A stretch of 64,000 bases of DNA from Weissella kandleri (GCF_001438705.1 NZ_JQBP01000001.1:167220-231219); one strand, 5' to 3'. Numbered from the stretch's first letter, positions 8,441 to 18,299 are shown. Translations and numbers: made by a program. The notes: a model not told the origin generated them from the letters alone.

Positions 8441-9193
8441 ATGCAACGGTATTTTTTAAATCAAACGGCCCAAAGTGAACCATTTCCATTAGACGAAAAA
8501 AATCGCCATCATTTAATGACGGTGTTAAGAGGGCAGGTAGGTACTAAATTAGAATTGGTTGATAATCAACAACATTTATATTTAGCTGAAGTTGTTGAAG
8601 TGACACCAACCAATACGATGGTTAAAATAAAAAAGTCTTTATCTTCAGATGCTACTCAATTAGAGTTGCCGATAGCGGTGACTCTAATTTTAGGCTTAGC
8701 CAAGGGTGATAAACCTGAATTAGTGGTCCAAAAAGCGACGGAATTAGGCGTGCAAAGGTTAATCTTTACGGAAACGCAATGGTCAGTCGTCCATTGGGGA
8801 AGTAAAGTAGAGCGTAAATTGGTACGGTTGCATAAAATTGCCGAAGGAGCGGCTGAACAAAGCCATCGGTTAGTTGTACCAACGGTAGAATATTATGCTA
8901 ATTTAAAACAAGTGCCAGTTGATGACCAAGCTGTGCGGATGGTTGCTTGGGAAGAGTCAGCTAAGCAAGGCGAAAAGCGACAATTTGTACAAATGATTGA
9001 AGCATCGATTTCTTCAGGCCAGTTAACGGCGGTGATTGGACCTGAAGGCGGATTATCGGGCGAAGAGTTAGCGTGGTTGCAGGAAAATGGCTTTACAGCC
9101 GCGGGCTTAGGACCACGTATTTTACGGGCTGAAACGGCGCCGTTATATTTATTGAGCGCGGTGAGTTATGCGACAGAATTATTAATGAATTAA
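8441..9193 (+). CDS. rsmE: 16S rRNA m3U1498 methyltransferase
   Basis: A SPOUT-class methyltransferase acting on U1498 of 16S rRNA in the assembled 30S subunit. The 250-residue protein shows a PUA-like N-terminus (HHLMTVLRGQVG) and the knotted catalytic end with VIGPEGGLSGEE and GLGPRILRAETAPLYLLSAVSY. It is coupled to prmA by one intervening base, and its RBS lies within the prmA 3' end (AGCGGAGCG). Confidence 0.96.
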   Translation: MQRYFLNQTAQSEPFPLDEKNRHHLMTVLRGQVGTKLELVDNQQHLYLAEVVEVTPTNTMVKIKKSLSSDATQLELPIAVTLILGLAKGDKPELVVQKATELGVQRLIFTETQWSVVHWGSKVERKLVRLHKIAEGAAEQSHRLVVPTVEYYANLKQVPVDDQAVRMVAWEESAKQGEKRQFVQMIEASISSGQLTAVIGPEGGLSGEELAWLQENGFTAAGLGPRILRAETAPLYLLSAVSYATELLMN

Positions 9194-9206
9194 AAAGGAG
9201 ATCATG

Positions 9207-9590
9207 ATGCGTGAATTAAGAAAAGTTCTTAATTGGAAGTTTTGGGGCATGATGTTAATCTTTGGCCTTTTAATCCCTTGGGTGTTTAAGCAAGGTGGCT
9301 CATCAGTTCAACCATATAGTGTGATTATTTCACTTTTTATACTAAACAGTATTTTTAGTGTCTATGCTGGAAGCTTTTTGCGGAAAAACGGGTCATTTTG
9401 GTATCTATTAATTGTTTGGCCTTTAATTTTTCTAGTTTCAGTTTGGTTAGGTTACGTTCCGGCAATTTATGGGTATGCCTTTGCAGTTTTATATTTTGTT
9501 TTGAGTATTTTTTCCTATACAGCAGGACAAGAGGATGATGTTGATATTGAAAAACAAATTCCGATTGATGGTGGAATTAAAGATGTTTAA
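9207..9590 (+). CDS. Small membrane protein of unknown function
   Basis: I do not recognise this 127-residue protein. Four hydrophobic stretches are visible (about 12-28, 36-52, 62-80 and 85-105), with short charged ends. The tail is acidic (AGQEDDVDIEKQ) and probably cytoplasmic. Two ATGs stand in tandem at 9204 and 9207, and the second is better spaced from AAAAGGAG. It follows rsmE by 13 bp and is probably transcribed with prmA-rsmE. In many related bacteria relA is in this area, so the gene looks lineage-specific. Confidence 0.7.
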   Translation: MRELRKVLNWKFWGMMLIFGLLIPWVFKQGGSSVQPYSVIISLFILNSIFSVYAGSFLRKNGSFWYLLIVWPLIFLVSVWLGYVPAIYGYAFAVLYFVLSIFSYTAGQEDDVDIEKQIPIDGGIKDV

Positions 9591-9718
9591 ACTGATTTTT
9601 AGTTAGTAACATGTAAAAGCCGGACAGTAATAAACAAACACTTTTATACTAAAATAATTAATTTTTAAAGAAAAATGCAATTCTTAAACTTTTTTTAACT
9701 TTTGCGGAATAAAAAAGT

Positions 9719-9743
9719 AAGCGCGTCATTACGCGCTTTTTTT
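9719..9743 (+). terminator. Terminator before the dcw cluster
   Basis: AAGCGCGT CATT ACGCGCTT followed by TTTTT. It isolates the division cluster from the upstream operon. Confidence 0.88.
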
Positions 9744-9753
9744 GTGCCTAAAA

Positions 9754-9810
9754 ATGGGAGCGTGGGAGAAAATGGTGGGGGTTAGTGGTATTAGGTGGTA
9801 GAAAGTGGTA
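9754..9810 (+). promoter_or_regulatory. MraZ operator: GTGG boxes repeated every 10 bp
   Basis: GTGGGG at 9775, GTGGTA at 9785, GTGGTA at 9795 and GTGGTA at 9805 form four direct repeats with an exact 10-bp period, one helical turn. Two weaker copies (ATGGGA at 9754 and GTGGGA at 9762) precede them. MraZ is known to bind direct TGGG/GTGG-type repeats upstream of its own gene as an oligomeric ring. A -10-like TATACATAAT lies at 9814-9823, so bound MraZ would cover the promoter. Confidence 0.82.
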
Positions 9811-9874
9811 AATTATACATAATAAATTGTTCATATACTACGCTGATCAAGGTTTACGAAAGGAGGAATCTTTT

Positions 9875-10315
9875 ATGTTCATGGGATCGTATCAACATAC
9901 CTTAGATACTAAGAACCGCTTAATTATTCCTGCTAAATTTCGAAACCAATTAGGTGACGGTTTTGTCATAACGAAAGGGAATGAAAATTCGTTACATGCC
10001 TATACGGAAGCTGGTTGGGAACAATTTGAAGCTAAGTTAAACCAGTTGCCCTCAAATAATCCTAAAGTACGCCAATATAAACGGGCGATTTTGGCAGGGG
10101 CCACGGAAGCTGAGTTTGATAAGCAAGGACGGGTTGTCATCCCAGTAGTGCTCAAAGAGCATGCGGGTTTGGATAAAGACGTCGTGATTATTGGATACGG
10201 TGAACAAGAATTTGAAATATGGGATGCGGCTAAGTTTGCGGCATACAATACTGAAGTAACGGAAAACTTTGATGAAATTTCAGCTGATTTGGCTGATTTA
10301 GGTTTTGAAGTTTAA
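9875..10315 (+). CDS. mraZ: Transcriptional regulator MraZ
   Basis: A DNA-binding autoregulator of the division and cell wall cluster. The 146-residue protein has two SpoVT/AbrB-like domains, each with a conserved DxKx[15 protein letters not shown] near residue 10 and [14 protein letters not shown] near residue 87. The N-terminus [15 protein letters not shown] aligns with the usual MraZ start. ATG 9875 follows AAAGGAGG by 8 bp, and the earlier in-frame TTG at 9827 has no RBS. The stop lies 13 bp before the rsmH start, in an operon. Confidence 0.96.
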   Translation: MFMGSYQHTLDTKNRLIIPAKFRNQLGDGFVITKGNENSLHAYTEAGWEQFEAKLNQLPSNNPKVRQYKRAILAGATEAEFDKQGRVVIPVVLKEHAGLDKDVVIIGYGEQEFEIWDAAKFAAYNTEVTENFDEISADLADLGFEV

Positions 10316-10328
10316 AGGTGGAGAAATA

Positions 10329-11273
10329 ATGACAGAATTTAAACATGTCACCGTATTATTACAAGAAGCAATTGATAGTTTAGCAGTACAGCCAGCCGGC
10401 ACTTATGTTGACGCAACTTTAGGTGGCGGTGGTCATTCTAAACTATTGGCTAGTCGCTTAGAGAGTGGTAAATTATGGTCTTTTGACCAAGATCAAACAT
10501 CTATTACTTATAATCAAGAGCATCTAAAAGGAGAAATTGCGGCAGATAAAATTGAATTAATTCCAGATAACTTTCGGCATTTGACTAAGGCTTTAGCCGA
10601 ACGGAACGTGACAGGTATTGATGGAGTTGTTTATGATCTGGGAGTTTCTTCTCCACAATTTGATGATGGTCAACGCGGTTTTTCTTATAATTATGATGCA
10701 ATTTTGGATATGCGAATGAATCAAAGTCAAACTTTGACCGCTAAGACAGTGGTGAACGAATGGTCATTTAATGATTTAGTGCGTATTTTGTCACGTTATG
10801 GAGAAGAAAAGTTTGCTAAGTCAATCGCCCGTGCGATTGAGCGACAGCGTGAAGAAGCACCGATTGAAACCACGTTTGAATTGGTTGATATTATTAAGTC
10901 GGCAATTCCGATGAAAGCTCGGCGGACGGGTGGACACCCAGCTAAGAAATCATTCCAGGCCATCCGGATTGCGGTGAATGACGAATTAGGAGCGGTGGAA
11001 GAGTCGCTTCAACAAGCTTTAGATTTATTGAATGTTGATGGGCGCATCGCGGTCATAACTTTTCATAGTTTAGAAGACCGGTTAGTCAAGACGATGTTTA
11101 AAGAGAAGACGAGTTTGCCTGAGATGCCATCTGGCTTACCGGTGATTCCTGAAGAAATGTTACCTGATTTTAAATTAGTGACGCGTAAGCCAATTTATGC
11201 AAGTGATGAAGAATTAGCAGCTAATCATCGGGCGCATTCAGCTAAATTAAGAGTGATTGAACGTATTAAATAA
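10329..11273 (+). CDS. rsmH: 16S rRNA m4C1402 methyltransferase
   Basis: Methylates N4 of C1402 in the decoding centre of 16S rRNA. The 314-residue protein has the N-terminal [13 protein letters not shown], the SAM site [15 protein letters not shown], the inserted cap domain, and the C-terminal [16 protein letters not shown], all typical of RsmH (MraW). ATG 10329 has AAAGGTGG 7 bp upstream. An in-frame TTG at 10305 inside mraZ is less likely. Confidence 0.97.
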   Translation: MTEFKHVTVLLQEAIDSLAVQPAGTYVDATLGGGGHSKLLASRLESGKLWSFDQDQTSITYNQEHLKGEIAADKIELIPDNFRHLTKALAERNVTGIDGVVYDLGVSSPQFDDGQRGFSYNYDAILDMRMNQSQTLTAKTVVNEWSFNDLVRILSRYGEEKFAKSIARAIERQREEAPIETTFELVDIIKSAIPMKARRTGGHPAKKSFQAIRIAVNDELGAVEESLQQALDLLNVDGRIAVITFHSLEDRLVKTMFKEKTSLPEMPSGLPVIPEEMLPDFKLVTRKPIYASDEELAANHRAHSAKLRVIERIK

Positions 11274-11305
11274 AAGCTTGAATTAAAGAGAAAGGAACTA
11301 GATGA

Positions 11306-11671
11306 ATGTTACAAAATGCACAGCGGCAGGCACGCCCGGTTCAAAGTAATCCGACACAACCTAAAGAGCGACCTCTACCGCGACAAACTGTTCATTTGTC
11401 TCCAGTTTCTTGGCGCCGTGAAGTAGGACACATGATTGTGGCAATTATCGTGATGATGGCTTTTGGGGTAGGTAGTGTGTGGCTATCTAATCGAGCAACG
11501 ATGTACAATGAAATTTCACAACAAAAAGCGACAGAATTAGATCATCTACGCAATAAAAATAACGATGCTAAAGAACAAATTAGTAATTTAACTAGTCAAG
11601 GTCGTTTAAATGAAATTGCGGAAAAGTCGGGGATGAAGCTAAATAATCAAAATATTAAGAATGTCAAATAA
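11306..11671 (+). CDS. ftsL: Cell division protein FtsL
   Basis: A bitopic divisome protein of 121 residues: basic, proline-rich cytoplasmic N-terminus (1-45), one membrane segment near 46-65 (MIVAIIVMMAFGVGSVWL), then a coiled-coil stretch with NEISQQKATELDHLRNKN and the conserved end RLNEIAEKSGMKL. It works with DivIB and DivIC at the septum. Its 3' end overlaps the following penicillin-binding protein gene by 11 bp, which suggests coupled translation. Confidence 0.9.
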   Translation: MLQNAQRQARPVQSNPTQPKERPLPRQTVHLSPVSWRREVGHMIVAIIVMMAFGVGSVWLSNRATMYNEISQQKATELDHLRNKNNDAKEQISNLTSQGRLNEIAEKSGMKLNNQNIKNVK

Positions 11672-13820
11672 ATTAAGGGAAACCAAACGGATGTTAAATA
11701 AAAGGAACTTAAAACGGTCTCACGGCGCAATTATTATTATTTTGTGTGTTTTGACGGTTATTGTTCTGTATATTAGCTACCGTTTTTTTAGTATTTCGGT
11801 AACTAAAACGGTCGATCAAGTCAATCTTGAAAAGCGGGCACAGAATTTATACCAAAACCAAGGCCAGGCTTCCGTAAAACGAGGCCAAATTTATGACTCA
11901 GTAGGAAACATTTTAGCGGAAAACGCGTCCGTGTATACTGTGATTGCAGTTTTGCAAAAAGATCAACCTTCATATGTTAAAGCCGATCAAATTCAAGAGG
12001 TAAGCGAAAAATTGGCGCAAGCTTTGGGTGGCGAAGCAAAAAATTATCAAAAAGTAATTCGTAACGGACAAAAGCAGAATTATTTCCAGGTGCAATTTGG
12101 GGCTAAGGGCGCTAATATTAGCCAAGATAAATATAAAAAGATGAAGGCGGCTAAGATTCCTGGGATTATTTATGAAGCTCATCCGTCCCGACTTTATCCA
12201 AATGGCCAATTTGCTTCAGATTTGATTGGAACTGTCAGTGCGCAGGGATCTGATAATATCAAAGGAATTTCTGGAATTGAAGGTTCTTGGGATAAGCAAT
12301 TGCAAGAACGAGCTGGTCTCAGTGCGTTAAGTATTCGTAATAATTCAATGAATACCAATGAAAAGGCGGTGGAAGCTAAAAACGGTAGCGATATTTATAC
12401 AACATTAAATATTAAGCTTCAATCAACTTTGGAAGATAAGATGAATGTATTGCAAAGTGATTTAAACCCGAAGCAATCCTTTGCAGCTATCGTGGACACC
12501 ACGAATGGTAATATTGTAGCGGAGACTCAACGACCCACTTATAATGCAACAACTAATGAAGGATTCGGGAATTTTTGGTCGAATATTTTAACGCAGGAAC
12601 CGTATGAACCTGGATCTGTTATGAAGGGTATCACCTTAGCTTCCGCGATTGACACGAATAACTGGGATGGTAATGCTACTTATAATTCAGGACAGATTCA
12701 AATCGGTGATAAGTTAGTTAAGGATTGGAATAATGGAAAAGGTTGGGGGCGGATTTCGTTTTCAGATGGAATCGCTGAGTCTTCCAATGTGGCTATGGTT
12801 TTGACGGAACAAAAGATGGGGGCTAAAACTTGGGGTAAGTATATTGACCGGTTTAAATTCTTACGACCTACTGATGTCGGATTCAAGTCAGAAGCCGCGG
12901 GATCGATGAATTTCCGTTATCCGATTGAACAAGCAAGTACGGCCTTTGGACAAGGGATTCAGGTTACACCAATTCAAATGCTACAAGCCTATTCGGCGAT
13001 TGCTGGGAACGGGGATGAATTGAAGCCTCATGTGATTTCTAAGATCGTGGATCCGAATACGAAAAAGGTCATCTATAATGCTAAACGGGAAAAAGTCGGT
13101 AAGCCTATTAAAGCTTCAACGGCGTCGGCCACTCGACGAGAGTTAGAGAATGTGATTTATAATCCTAAGGGACTTGGATCAATGTATGCGATTCCGGATG
13201 TGCGGACGACTGGAAAGTCTGGAACAGCTCAAATTGCAACTTCGAGTGGATATTCACAACCTGGTGATAATCGGAACGAAATTCATTCGTGGATGGGAAT
13301 GGCACCTTCCGACAAGCCCCGGTATATGATGTACATTTTGGTGAAAGAACCTCAGACACATACTGATAATTTAGCTAAAGATATGTCAGGTGTCTTCATC
13401 CCAACGATGCAACAAGCTTTGCAATTAAATAGTGGTGACGAAAAAGTAGTGGTCAGTGATCGGCAACAAATTAAAATACCGACTGTAACAAATGAGGCTG
13501 TAAATAAGGCTAAGGTTGAAATTGAAGCGAACCATCTTCAAGTCGAAACGATTGGTGATGGCAAGCTAGTTAAGCGGCAATACCCGGAAGGGGGCCAAAG
13601 TAATTTGGCCAACGAACGCGTCTTTTTACAAACTGGTGGTAATATTAAAGTTCCAGATATGCATGGCTGGTCGAAGCGTGATGTTTTAGCTTGGAGTAAA
13701 ATGGTTGATATTAAAATTCATGCCAGTGGTGAAGGTTATTTGACGGAACAATCAGTCTTACCGGACACGGCATTATCTGATGGAATTCATGAAATTACGG
13801 TTAAATATGAAATTCCATAA
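11661..13820 (+). CDS. pbp2X: Septal penicillin-binding protein 2x (transpeptidase with PASTA domains)
   Basis: The divisome D,D-transpeptidase that cross-links septal peptidoglycan. The 719-residue protein has one N-terminal membrane anchor (about 20-42), a dimerisation domain, and the transpeptidase motifs in order: EPGSVMKG (Ser near 319 and Lys), SSN near 373 and KSGT near 518. Two PASTA repeats follow, from about residue 600 (KIPTVTNEAVNKAK and KVPDMHGWSKRDVLAW). The start at 11661 lies inside ftsL and has a weak RBS. ATG 11691, 10 codons later, follows AAGGGAA and is a realistic alternative. Confidence 0.94.
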   Translation: MSNKLRETKRMLNKRNLKRSHGAIIIILCVLTVIVLYISYRFFSISVTKTVDQVNLEKRAQNLYQNQGQASVKRGQIYDSVGNILAENASVYTVIAVLQKDQPSYVKADQIQEVSEKLAQALGGEAKNYQKVIRNGQKQNYFQVQFGAKGANISQDKYKKMKAAKIPGIIYEAHPSRLYPNGQFASDLIGTVSAQGSDNIKGISGIEGSWDKQLQERAGLSALSIRNNSMNTNEKAVEAKNGSDIYTTLNIKLQSTLEDKMNVLQSDLNPKQSFAAIVDTTNGNIVAETQRPTYNATTNEGFGNFWSNILTQEPYEPGSVMKGITLASAIDTNNWDGNATYNSGQIQIGDKLVKDWNNGKGWGRISFSDGIAESSNVAMVLTEQKMGAKTWGKYIDRFKFLRPTDVGFKSEAAGSMNFRYPIEQASTAFGQGIQVTPIQMLQAYSAIAGNGDELKPHVISKIVDPNTKKVIYNAKREKVGKPIKASTASATRRELENVIYNPKGLGSMYAIPDVRTTGKSGTAQIATSSGYSQPGDNRNEIHSWMGMAPSDKPRYMMYILVKEPQTHTDNLAKDMSGVFIPTMQQALQLNSGDEKVVVSDRQQIKIPTVTNEAVNKAKVEIEANHLQVETIGDGKLVKRQYPEGGQSNLANERVFLQTGGNIKVPDMHGWSKRDVLAWSKMVDIKIHASGEGYLTEQSVLPDTALSDGIHEITVKYEIP

Positions 13821-13874
13821 TCTGAGTGATAATTTTGATTAATGAAAAGATTGAGGAGATAAGGGAGAAAAAGA

Positions 13875-14864
13875 ATGTTTGATAAATGGATGCCTGAGTT
13901 ACTTATGGCGTTTGTGACTTCATTAGTGGTCACAGGCCTCTTACGAAAGTGGTTTTTGAAGATTAAGGTACAGCAATTAGTGATGCGCAGTAATGGTAAG
14001 GGACCAGACCATCAAGCTAAAGCTGGGACGCCTACGATGGGAGGCGCCGGCTTTATTGCGGTTGTGACTGTCGCCTTTTTGGTGAGACAATTCTTTTTTG
14101 GTGGCATGAACCCAACGAGTTGGGCCATCATTGTCGCAATTTTACTATATGCGTTTGTCGGTGGATTTGACGATAGTGTGAAAATTTTTGAACATCGTGA
14201 TGAAGGTTTCCGCTTTTGGCCTAAATTGATAGTCCAAATTATTGCGGCCTTAATTGCTTTTTCATTGTTATTCATGGGTGATTTTGAATACATTTTGCAT
14301 TTTGGCTTCTTTAATTTAGAAAACATCTTTGTCTTTGGTACCTTTACGGTTATCTGGCTAGTCGGTTGGTCAAACGCCGTGAACCTTTCCGATGGTCTAG
14401 ACGGTTTGGCGACTGGGTTGACGGTCATCGCCTACAGTGCGTATTTGATCATTGCATTGCAATATGGTAATTATGATGTGGCGGCTTTAGATGCTTTAGT
14501 GGTTGGAGCGTTGTTAGGCTTCTTCTTTTGGAACCAAAATCCCGCTAAAATCTTTATGGGTGACACGGGCTCATTAGCTTTAGGGGCCGGATTAGCTATG
14601 AATTCGCTCACGCTTGGGATTGAGTGGTCATTGGTTGTGATTGGATTAGTTTTTGCTTTAGAAGCATTATCAGTTATGATTCAAGTTGGTAGCTATCATT
14701 GGCGTGGTAAGCGGATCTTTTTGATGACTCCGATTCATCATGCTTTTGAAAAAGGTGGTTGGCGTATGAATCCCAAATATCCTTGGAATGAGTGGCAAAT
14801 CGATGGACTCTTTTGGATGGTCGGGTTGCTAGCAGTATTACTTTATTTATTCATTTGGTTATAA
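13875..14864 (+). CDS. mraY: Phospho-N-acetylmuramoyl-pentapeptide-transferase
   Basis: Transfers phospho-MurNAc-pentapeptide to undecaprenyl phosphate, making lipid I at the cytoplasmic face of the membrane. The 329-residue protein has about ten membrane segments and the catalytic signatures: GGFDDSVK (Asp-Asp), NLSDGLDGLATG, FMGDTGSLALG and the histidine motif MTPIHHAFEKGGW. RBS GGGAGA precedes the ATG. Confidence 0.97.
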   Translation: MFDKWMPELLMAFVTSLVVTGLLRKWFLKIKVQQLVMRSNGKGPDHQAKAGTPTMGGAGFIAVVTVAFLVRQFFFGGMNPTSWAIIVAILLYAFVGGFDDSVKIFEHRDEGFRFWPKLIVQIIAALIAFSLLFMGDFEYILHFGFFNLENIFVFGTFTVIWLVGWSNAVNLSDGLDGLATGLTVIAYSAYLIIALQYGNYDVAALDALVVGALLGFFFWNQNPAKIFMGDTGSLALGAGLAMNSLTLGIEWSLVVIGLVFALEALSVMIQVGSYHWRGKRIFLMTPIHHAFEKGGWRMNPKYPWNEWQIDGLFWMVGLLAVLLYLFIWL

Positions 14865-14894
14865 ACGCTTAATTCAGTTGGGGGAGACGGTTTG

Positions 14895-16235
14895 ATGACA
14901 AAGCGAGTATTAGTTATTGGTTTTGCACGTTCGGGCGCAGCAGCGGCGCAAATGATGTTACGGCAAGAGGCTCAAGTAACAGTTTCTGATAATAATTTGG
15001 ATTGGACGAATCCATTAGTGAAGCAGTTAGAAGCAAAAGGGGTGCAGTTTACGACTGAACAAGATGCTACGTTGTTGGATCAAGTTGATTTAGTAATTAA
15101 AAATCCAGGGATACCGCATTCAATCCCAATCTTACAAGCAGCTGAAAAATTGAATATTCCTATTGAAGTTGAGGTGGCTGAGGCGCAAAAATATATTCAA
15201 GGCAATTGGGTTGCAGTCACGGGTTCTAATGGTAAAACAACTACGACGGAAATGATTGCGGCATTATTGCGGACTAAACCAGATGATGATACTAAGGTAG
15301 TTGTAGCGGGTAATATTGGAGTGCCAGTGAGTGAAGTGGTACAGGATTTAACTGCACATGATACTTTAATTACAGAGTTATCAAGTTTTCAATTATTTGA
15401 TATGCCTATTGTCAATCCGCATTTTGCGGTATTAACCAATATTTTTTCATCACATTTGAATTGGCATCGTGATCGAGCAGAATATGTTGAAACTAAAATG
15501 AAAATTACGCGCCAACAGACGGCTGATGATTATTTTATTGTTAACTGGGACAATGATGAATGGATGGAGCTTGCACAAACGACGCAAGCTCAAGTGGTAC
15601 CTTATTCCCGGTTAAATCGGATTCAAACGGGGGCTTACATGCAAGATGGGTGGCTTTATTTCCGGCAAGAAGCCATTATGCCGGCTGCAAAGCTTGCGGT
15701 TCCTGGTGAACATAATATTGAAAATGCTTTGGCAGCGATTGCTGTGGCCCGGTTAAATGAGGTGCCAGCGACATTGATTGCTCAAAAGCTCAGCCACTTT
15801 ACTGGTGTTGAACATCGACTTCAGTATGTGACCGAGTTAGCTGGACGCAAAGTTTATAATGATTCTAAAGCGACTGATATTGAAGCAACGCAAAAAGCGC
15901 TGTCTGGCTTTGAGCAGAATGTGGTCTTATTAGCAGGCGGACTAGATCGTGGGGATGACTTATCTCGGCTATTGCCTGATTTTAAAGCGCACGTGAAGGC
16001 TTTAGTTACTTTTGGTCAAACGGGGCCCAAGTTGGCCAAAGTGGCTCAAGATTTAGGTATTCCTCATCAAACTACCCAAGATGTAGTGACAGCTGTTCCG
16101 GTCGCTTTAGCACTGAGTCAGCAAGATGATGTGATTTTATTATCACCGGCGGCTGCTTCGTGGGACCAATATCATACTTTTGAAGAGCGTGGTGATCGCT
16201 TTATGGCAGCGATTAGGGCACAAAAAGGAGAGTAA
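14895..16235 (+). CDS. murD: UDP-MurNAc-L-alanine:D-glutamate ligase
   Basis: A cytoplasmic Mur ligase adding D-Glu to UDP-MurNAc-Ala. The 446-residue protein has the N-terminal Rossmann-like UDP domain (RVLVIGFARSGAAAAQ), the ATP loop VTGSNGKTTTTEM near residue 110, the central HLNWHRD and the C-terminal DSKATDIEATQKAL and LLSPAAASWDQY. ATG 14895 is preferred over an adjacent in-frame TTG (14892), since GGGGGAGAC is spaced better for it. murG begins 3 bp after the stop. Confidence 0.97.
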   Translation: MTKRVLVIGFARSGAAAAQMMLRQEAQVTVSDNNLDWTNPLVKQLEAKGVQFTTEQDATLLDQVDLVIKNPGIPHSIPILQAAEKLNIPIEVEVAEAQKYIQGNWVAVTGSNGKTTTTEMIAALLRTKPDDDTKVVVAGNIGVPVSEVVQDLTAHDTLITELSSFQLFDMPIVNPHFAVLTNIFSSHLNWHRDRAEYVETKMKITRQQTADDYFIVNWDNDEWMELAQTTQAQVVPYSRLNRIQTGAYMQDGWLYFRQEAIMPAAKLAVPGEHNIENALAAIAVARLNEVPATLIAQKLSHFTGVEHRLQYVTELAGRKVYNDSKATDIEATQKALSGFEQNVVLLAGGLDRGDDLSRLLPDFKAHVKALVTFGQTGPKLAKVAQDLGIPHQTTQDVVTAVPVALALSQQDDVILLSPAAASWDQYHTFEERGDRFMAAIRAQKGE

Positions 16236-16237
16236 AA

Positions 16238-17341
16238 ATGAAAGTGGTTTTTTCAGGTGGAGGGACAGGTGGTCACATTTACCCCGCCTTGGCGACAATT
16301 GAGGCTTGGCAACAACAAGATTCTACATTAGAAGTTTTGTATATTGGTGGTGAGCGTGGTTTAGAAAAAGAAATCGTTCCTGGAGCCGGAGTTGCGTTTA
16401 AAGCTGTTAAAATTCAAGGCTTTGTTCGCAAATTGTCATTGGAAAATTTCAAAACCGTGTATTTGTTTTTACAAGCGGTGCAAAAAGCTAAGCAGATGTT
16501 GCGTGATTTCCAACCGGATGTCGTTGTGGGGACAGGTGGTTATGTTTCTGGTCCAGTGCTTTATGCGGCCCAATTGCTTAAAATTCCCACGGTTATTCAT
16601 GAACAAAATTCGGTAGTGGGAATTACCAATAAATTTTTAAGCCGGCACGTAACTAAGGTGGGCGTAGCATTCCCAGCTGCATTATCAGCCTTTAAAAACG
16701 CCACCGTTGTGGGGAATCCTCGTGCGCAACAAGTAGTTTCAGCTAATGGGCAGAATAACTTTACTTTAGAAGCGTTGGAGCTTGCAACTGACATACCAAC
16801 TGCTTTGATTTTTGGAGGTTCGCAAGGTGCCCCTAAAATTAATCAAGCGGTCGTAGCGGCGTTACCACGGTTAAATCAGGCGCAATATCAGGTTGTTTTT
16901 GCGACTGGTAAAAATCGCTATGCCGCATTACAAGATGAATTAACGCATCAACAAATCACCGTCGGATCTCAGGTTAAAATTGTGCCATATATTGCCAATA
17001 TGCAAGAATTAATGCCATTAGTTGATGTCGTAGTTGGACGAGCCGGAGCAACTAGCTTGGCGGAGCAAACTGCTTTGGGTAAGCCGATGATTTTAATTCC
17101 TAGTCCGTACGTGACGAATGATCACCAAACTAAAAATGCCCAAAGTATGGTGGATGCTGGAGCAGCAATACTTTTGCGGGAAGCGGAGCTAAATGGCAAT
17201 CATTTGGCTGATGCTTTAGATGAAATTATGTTAGCCCCCACTAAGCAGCAGGCAATGGCTCAAAGTTCAGCAACATTGGGAATTCCAGATGCCGCTAATC
17301 AATTTATCTCTTTAATTCAAACTGCCTTAGTAACGAAGTAG
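16238..17341 (+). CDS. murG: Lipid II synthase (UDP-GlcNAc transferase)
   Basis: Peripheral membrane glycosyltransferase that adds GlcNAc to lipid I, giving lipid II. The 367-residue GT-B protein has the N-terminal FSGGGTGGHIYPALA, then VVGTGGYVSGPVLYAA, IHEQNSVVGITNK and the donor-site region VVGRAGATSLAEQTALGKPMILIPSPYVTNDHQTKNA. RBS AAAAGGAGA lies at the murD stop. Confidence 0.97.
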   Translation: MKVVFSGGGTGGHIYPALATIEAWQQQDSTLEVLYIGGERGLEKEIVPGAGVAFKAVKIQGFVRKLSLENFKTVYLFLQAVQKAKQMLRDFQPDVVVGTGGYVSGPVLYAAQLLKIPTVIHEQNSVVGITNKFLSRHVTKVGVAFPAALSAFKNATVVGNPRAQQVVSANGQNNFTLEALELATDIPTALIFGGSQGAPKINQAVVAALPRLNQAQYQVVFATGKNRYAALQDELTHQQITVGSQVKIVPYIANMQELMPLVDVVVGRAGATSLAEQTALGKPMILIPSPYVTNDHQTKNAQSMVDAGAAILLREAELNGNHLADALDEIMLAPTKQQAMAQSSATLGIPDAANQFISLIQTALVTK

Positions 17342-17372
17342 CGGTTAAATTATTTACTGAAAGGAGTTTATG

Positions 17373-18200
17373 ATGCCTCAATTATCAAAATTCGCCAGCA
17401 TTCAAAAATGGATGCAACAGCATTTAGGACGACATTTGAACTCTTTTCAAACTCTTACGTCCGATGCTGATGAGGTTGATACACCGGCGCCTAAGCATAG
17501 ACGCCGTATTCAATTAACCAACGTTGAACGTAATAGTGTACATATGCTAGTCATATTTATTTTATTAAGTGGCATATTAGCTTTGTTGATCTCACCGTTA
17601 GCAACGGTAAAAAAAATGACGGTCGTGGGGAATCGTGATTTAACCAAAAAAGATATATTAAGAGCAGCAAATGTTAAAAATGAGCATATGTTTGCTTGGC
17701 AATTATTTAGAGAACAACAATATTTTATGCAAGAAGCGCAAAAAGATCCGGCGATTCAAAGCTTACGTATTAAGTTTTTAACCCCAACGATTGCTCAAAT
17801 TAAAATTGAAGAAAATGTCAAGGTGGGAATCACTAAGCAAAAGCAACAAGAGAAATATCTATTAGCTGATGGGCAGATGATGCCGGTGGACGAGGGTGCC
17901 AAGACGATTCGCAACTTACCAACTTATAATGGCTTTAAGCATCAGGCTGATTTGTTGTTGGTTGCTAAACAGTTTGGACATTTATCACAAGCATTGCGTA
18001 GTAGTGTTTCGGAGGTGATTTGGTCACCAGTTGTTGAAAATAATCAGCGGGTGATTCTCATTATGAATGATGGGAATAAAGTGTTAGTTAATGCTAATCA
18101 GATTGATAAAAAGTTAAAGTATTATCCAGGGATGGTTGTGCAAACCCATCAAAATGGAACATTTGATTTCCAAGTTGGTTCATTTTTTAAGCCATATTAA
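17373..18200 (+). CDS. divIB: Cell division protein DivIB/FtsQ
   Basis: A bitopic divisome protein of about 275 residues: basic cytoplasmic N-terminus (PKHRRRIQLTN), membrane segment near 55-72 (MLVIFILLSGILALLI), then a POTRA domain (SPLATVKKMTVVGNRDLTKKDI begins it) and the beta domain ending in FDFQVGSFFKPY. Tandem ATGs stand at 17370 and 17373, and the second is 6 bp from AAGGAG. It completes the murG-divIB run. A 177-bp gap with a possible promoter follows. Confidence 0.92.
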   Translation: MPQLSKFASIQKWMQQHLGRHLNSFQTLTSDADEVDTPAPKHRRRIQLTNVERNSVHMLVIFILLSGILALLISPLATVKKMTVVGNRDLTKKDILRAANVKNEHMFAWQLFREQQYFMQEAQKDPAIQSLRIKFLTPTIAQIKIEENVKVGITKQKQQEKYLLADGQMMPVDEGAKTIRNLPTYNGFKHQADLLLVAKQFGHLSQALRSSVSEVIWSPVVENNQRVILIMNDGNKVLVNANQIDKKLKYYPGMVVQTHQNGTFDFQVGSFFKPY

Positions 18201-18299
18201 TGAATTTATTTGAAATACACTTTTAGGTAACAAGTGTGACGAAATGACGAAAAATGCAAGAATGTCAGTTCGTTTATGTAATTTAAATGGTAATTTACC

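Noticed and set aside
11661-13820. Sporulation-type SpoVD or PBP2b identity for the septal PBP
   Set aside because: The position directly after ftsL in the dcw cluster and the two PASTA repeats fit PBP2x.
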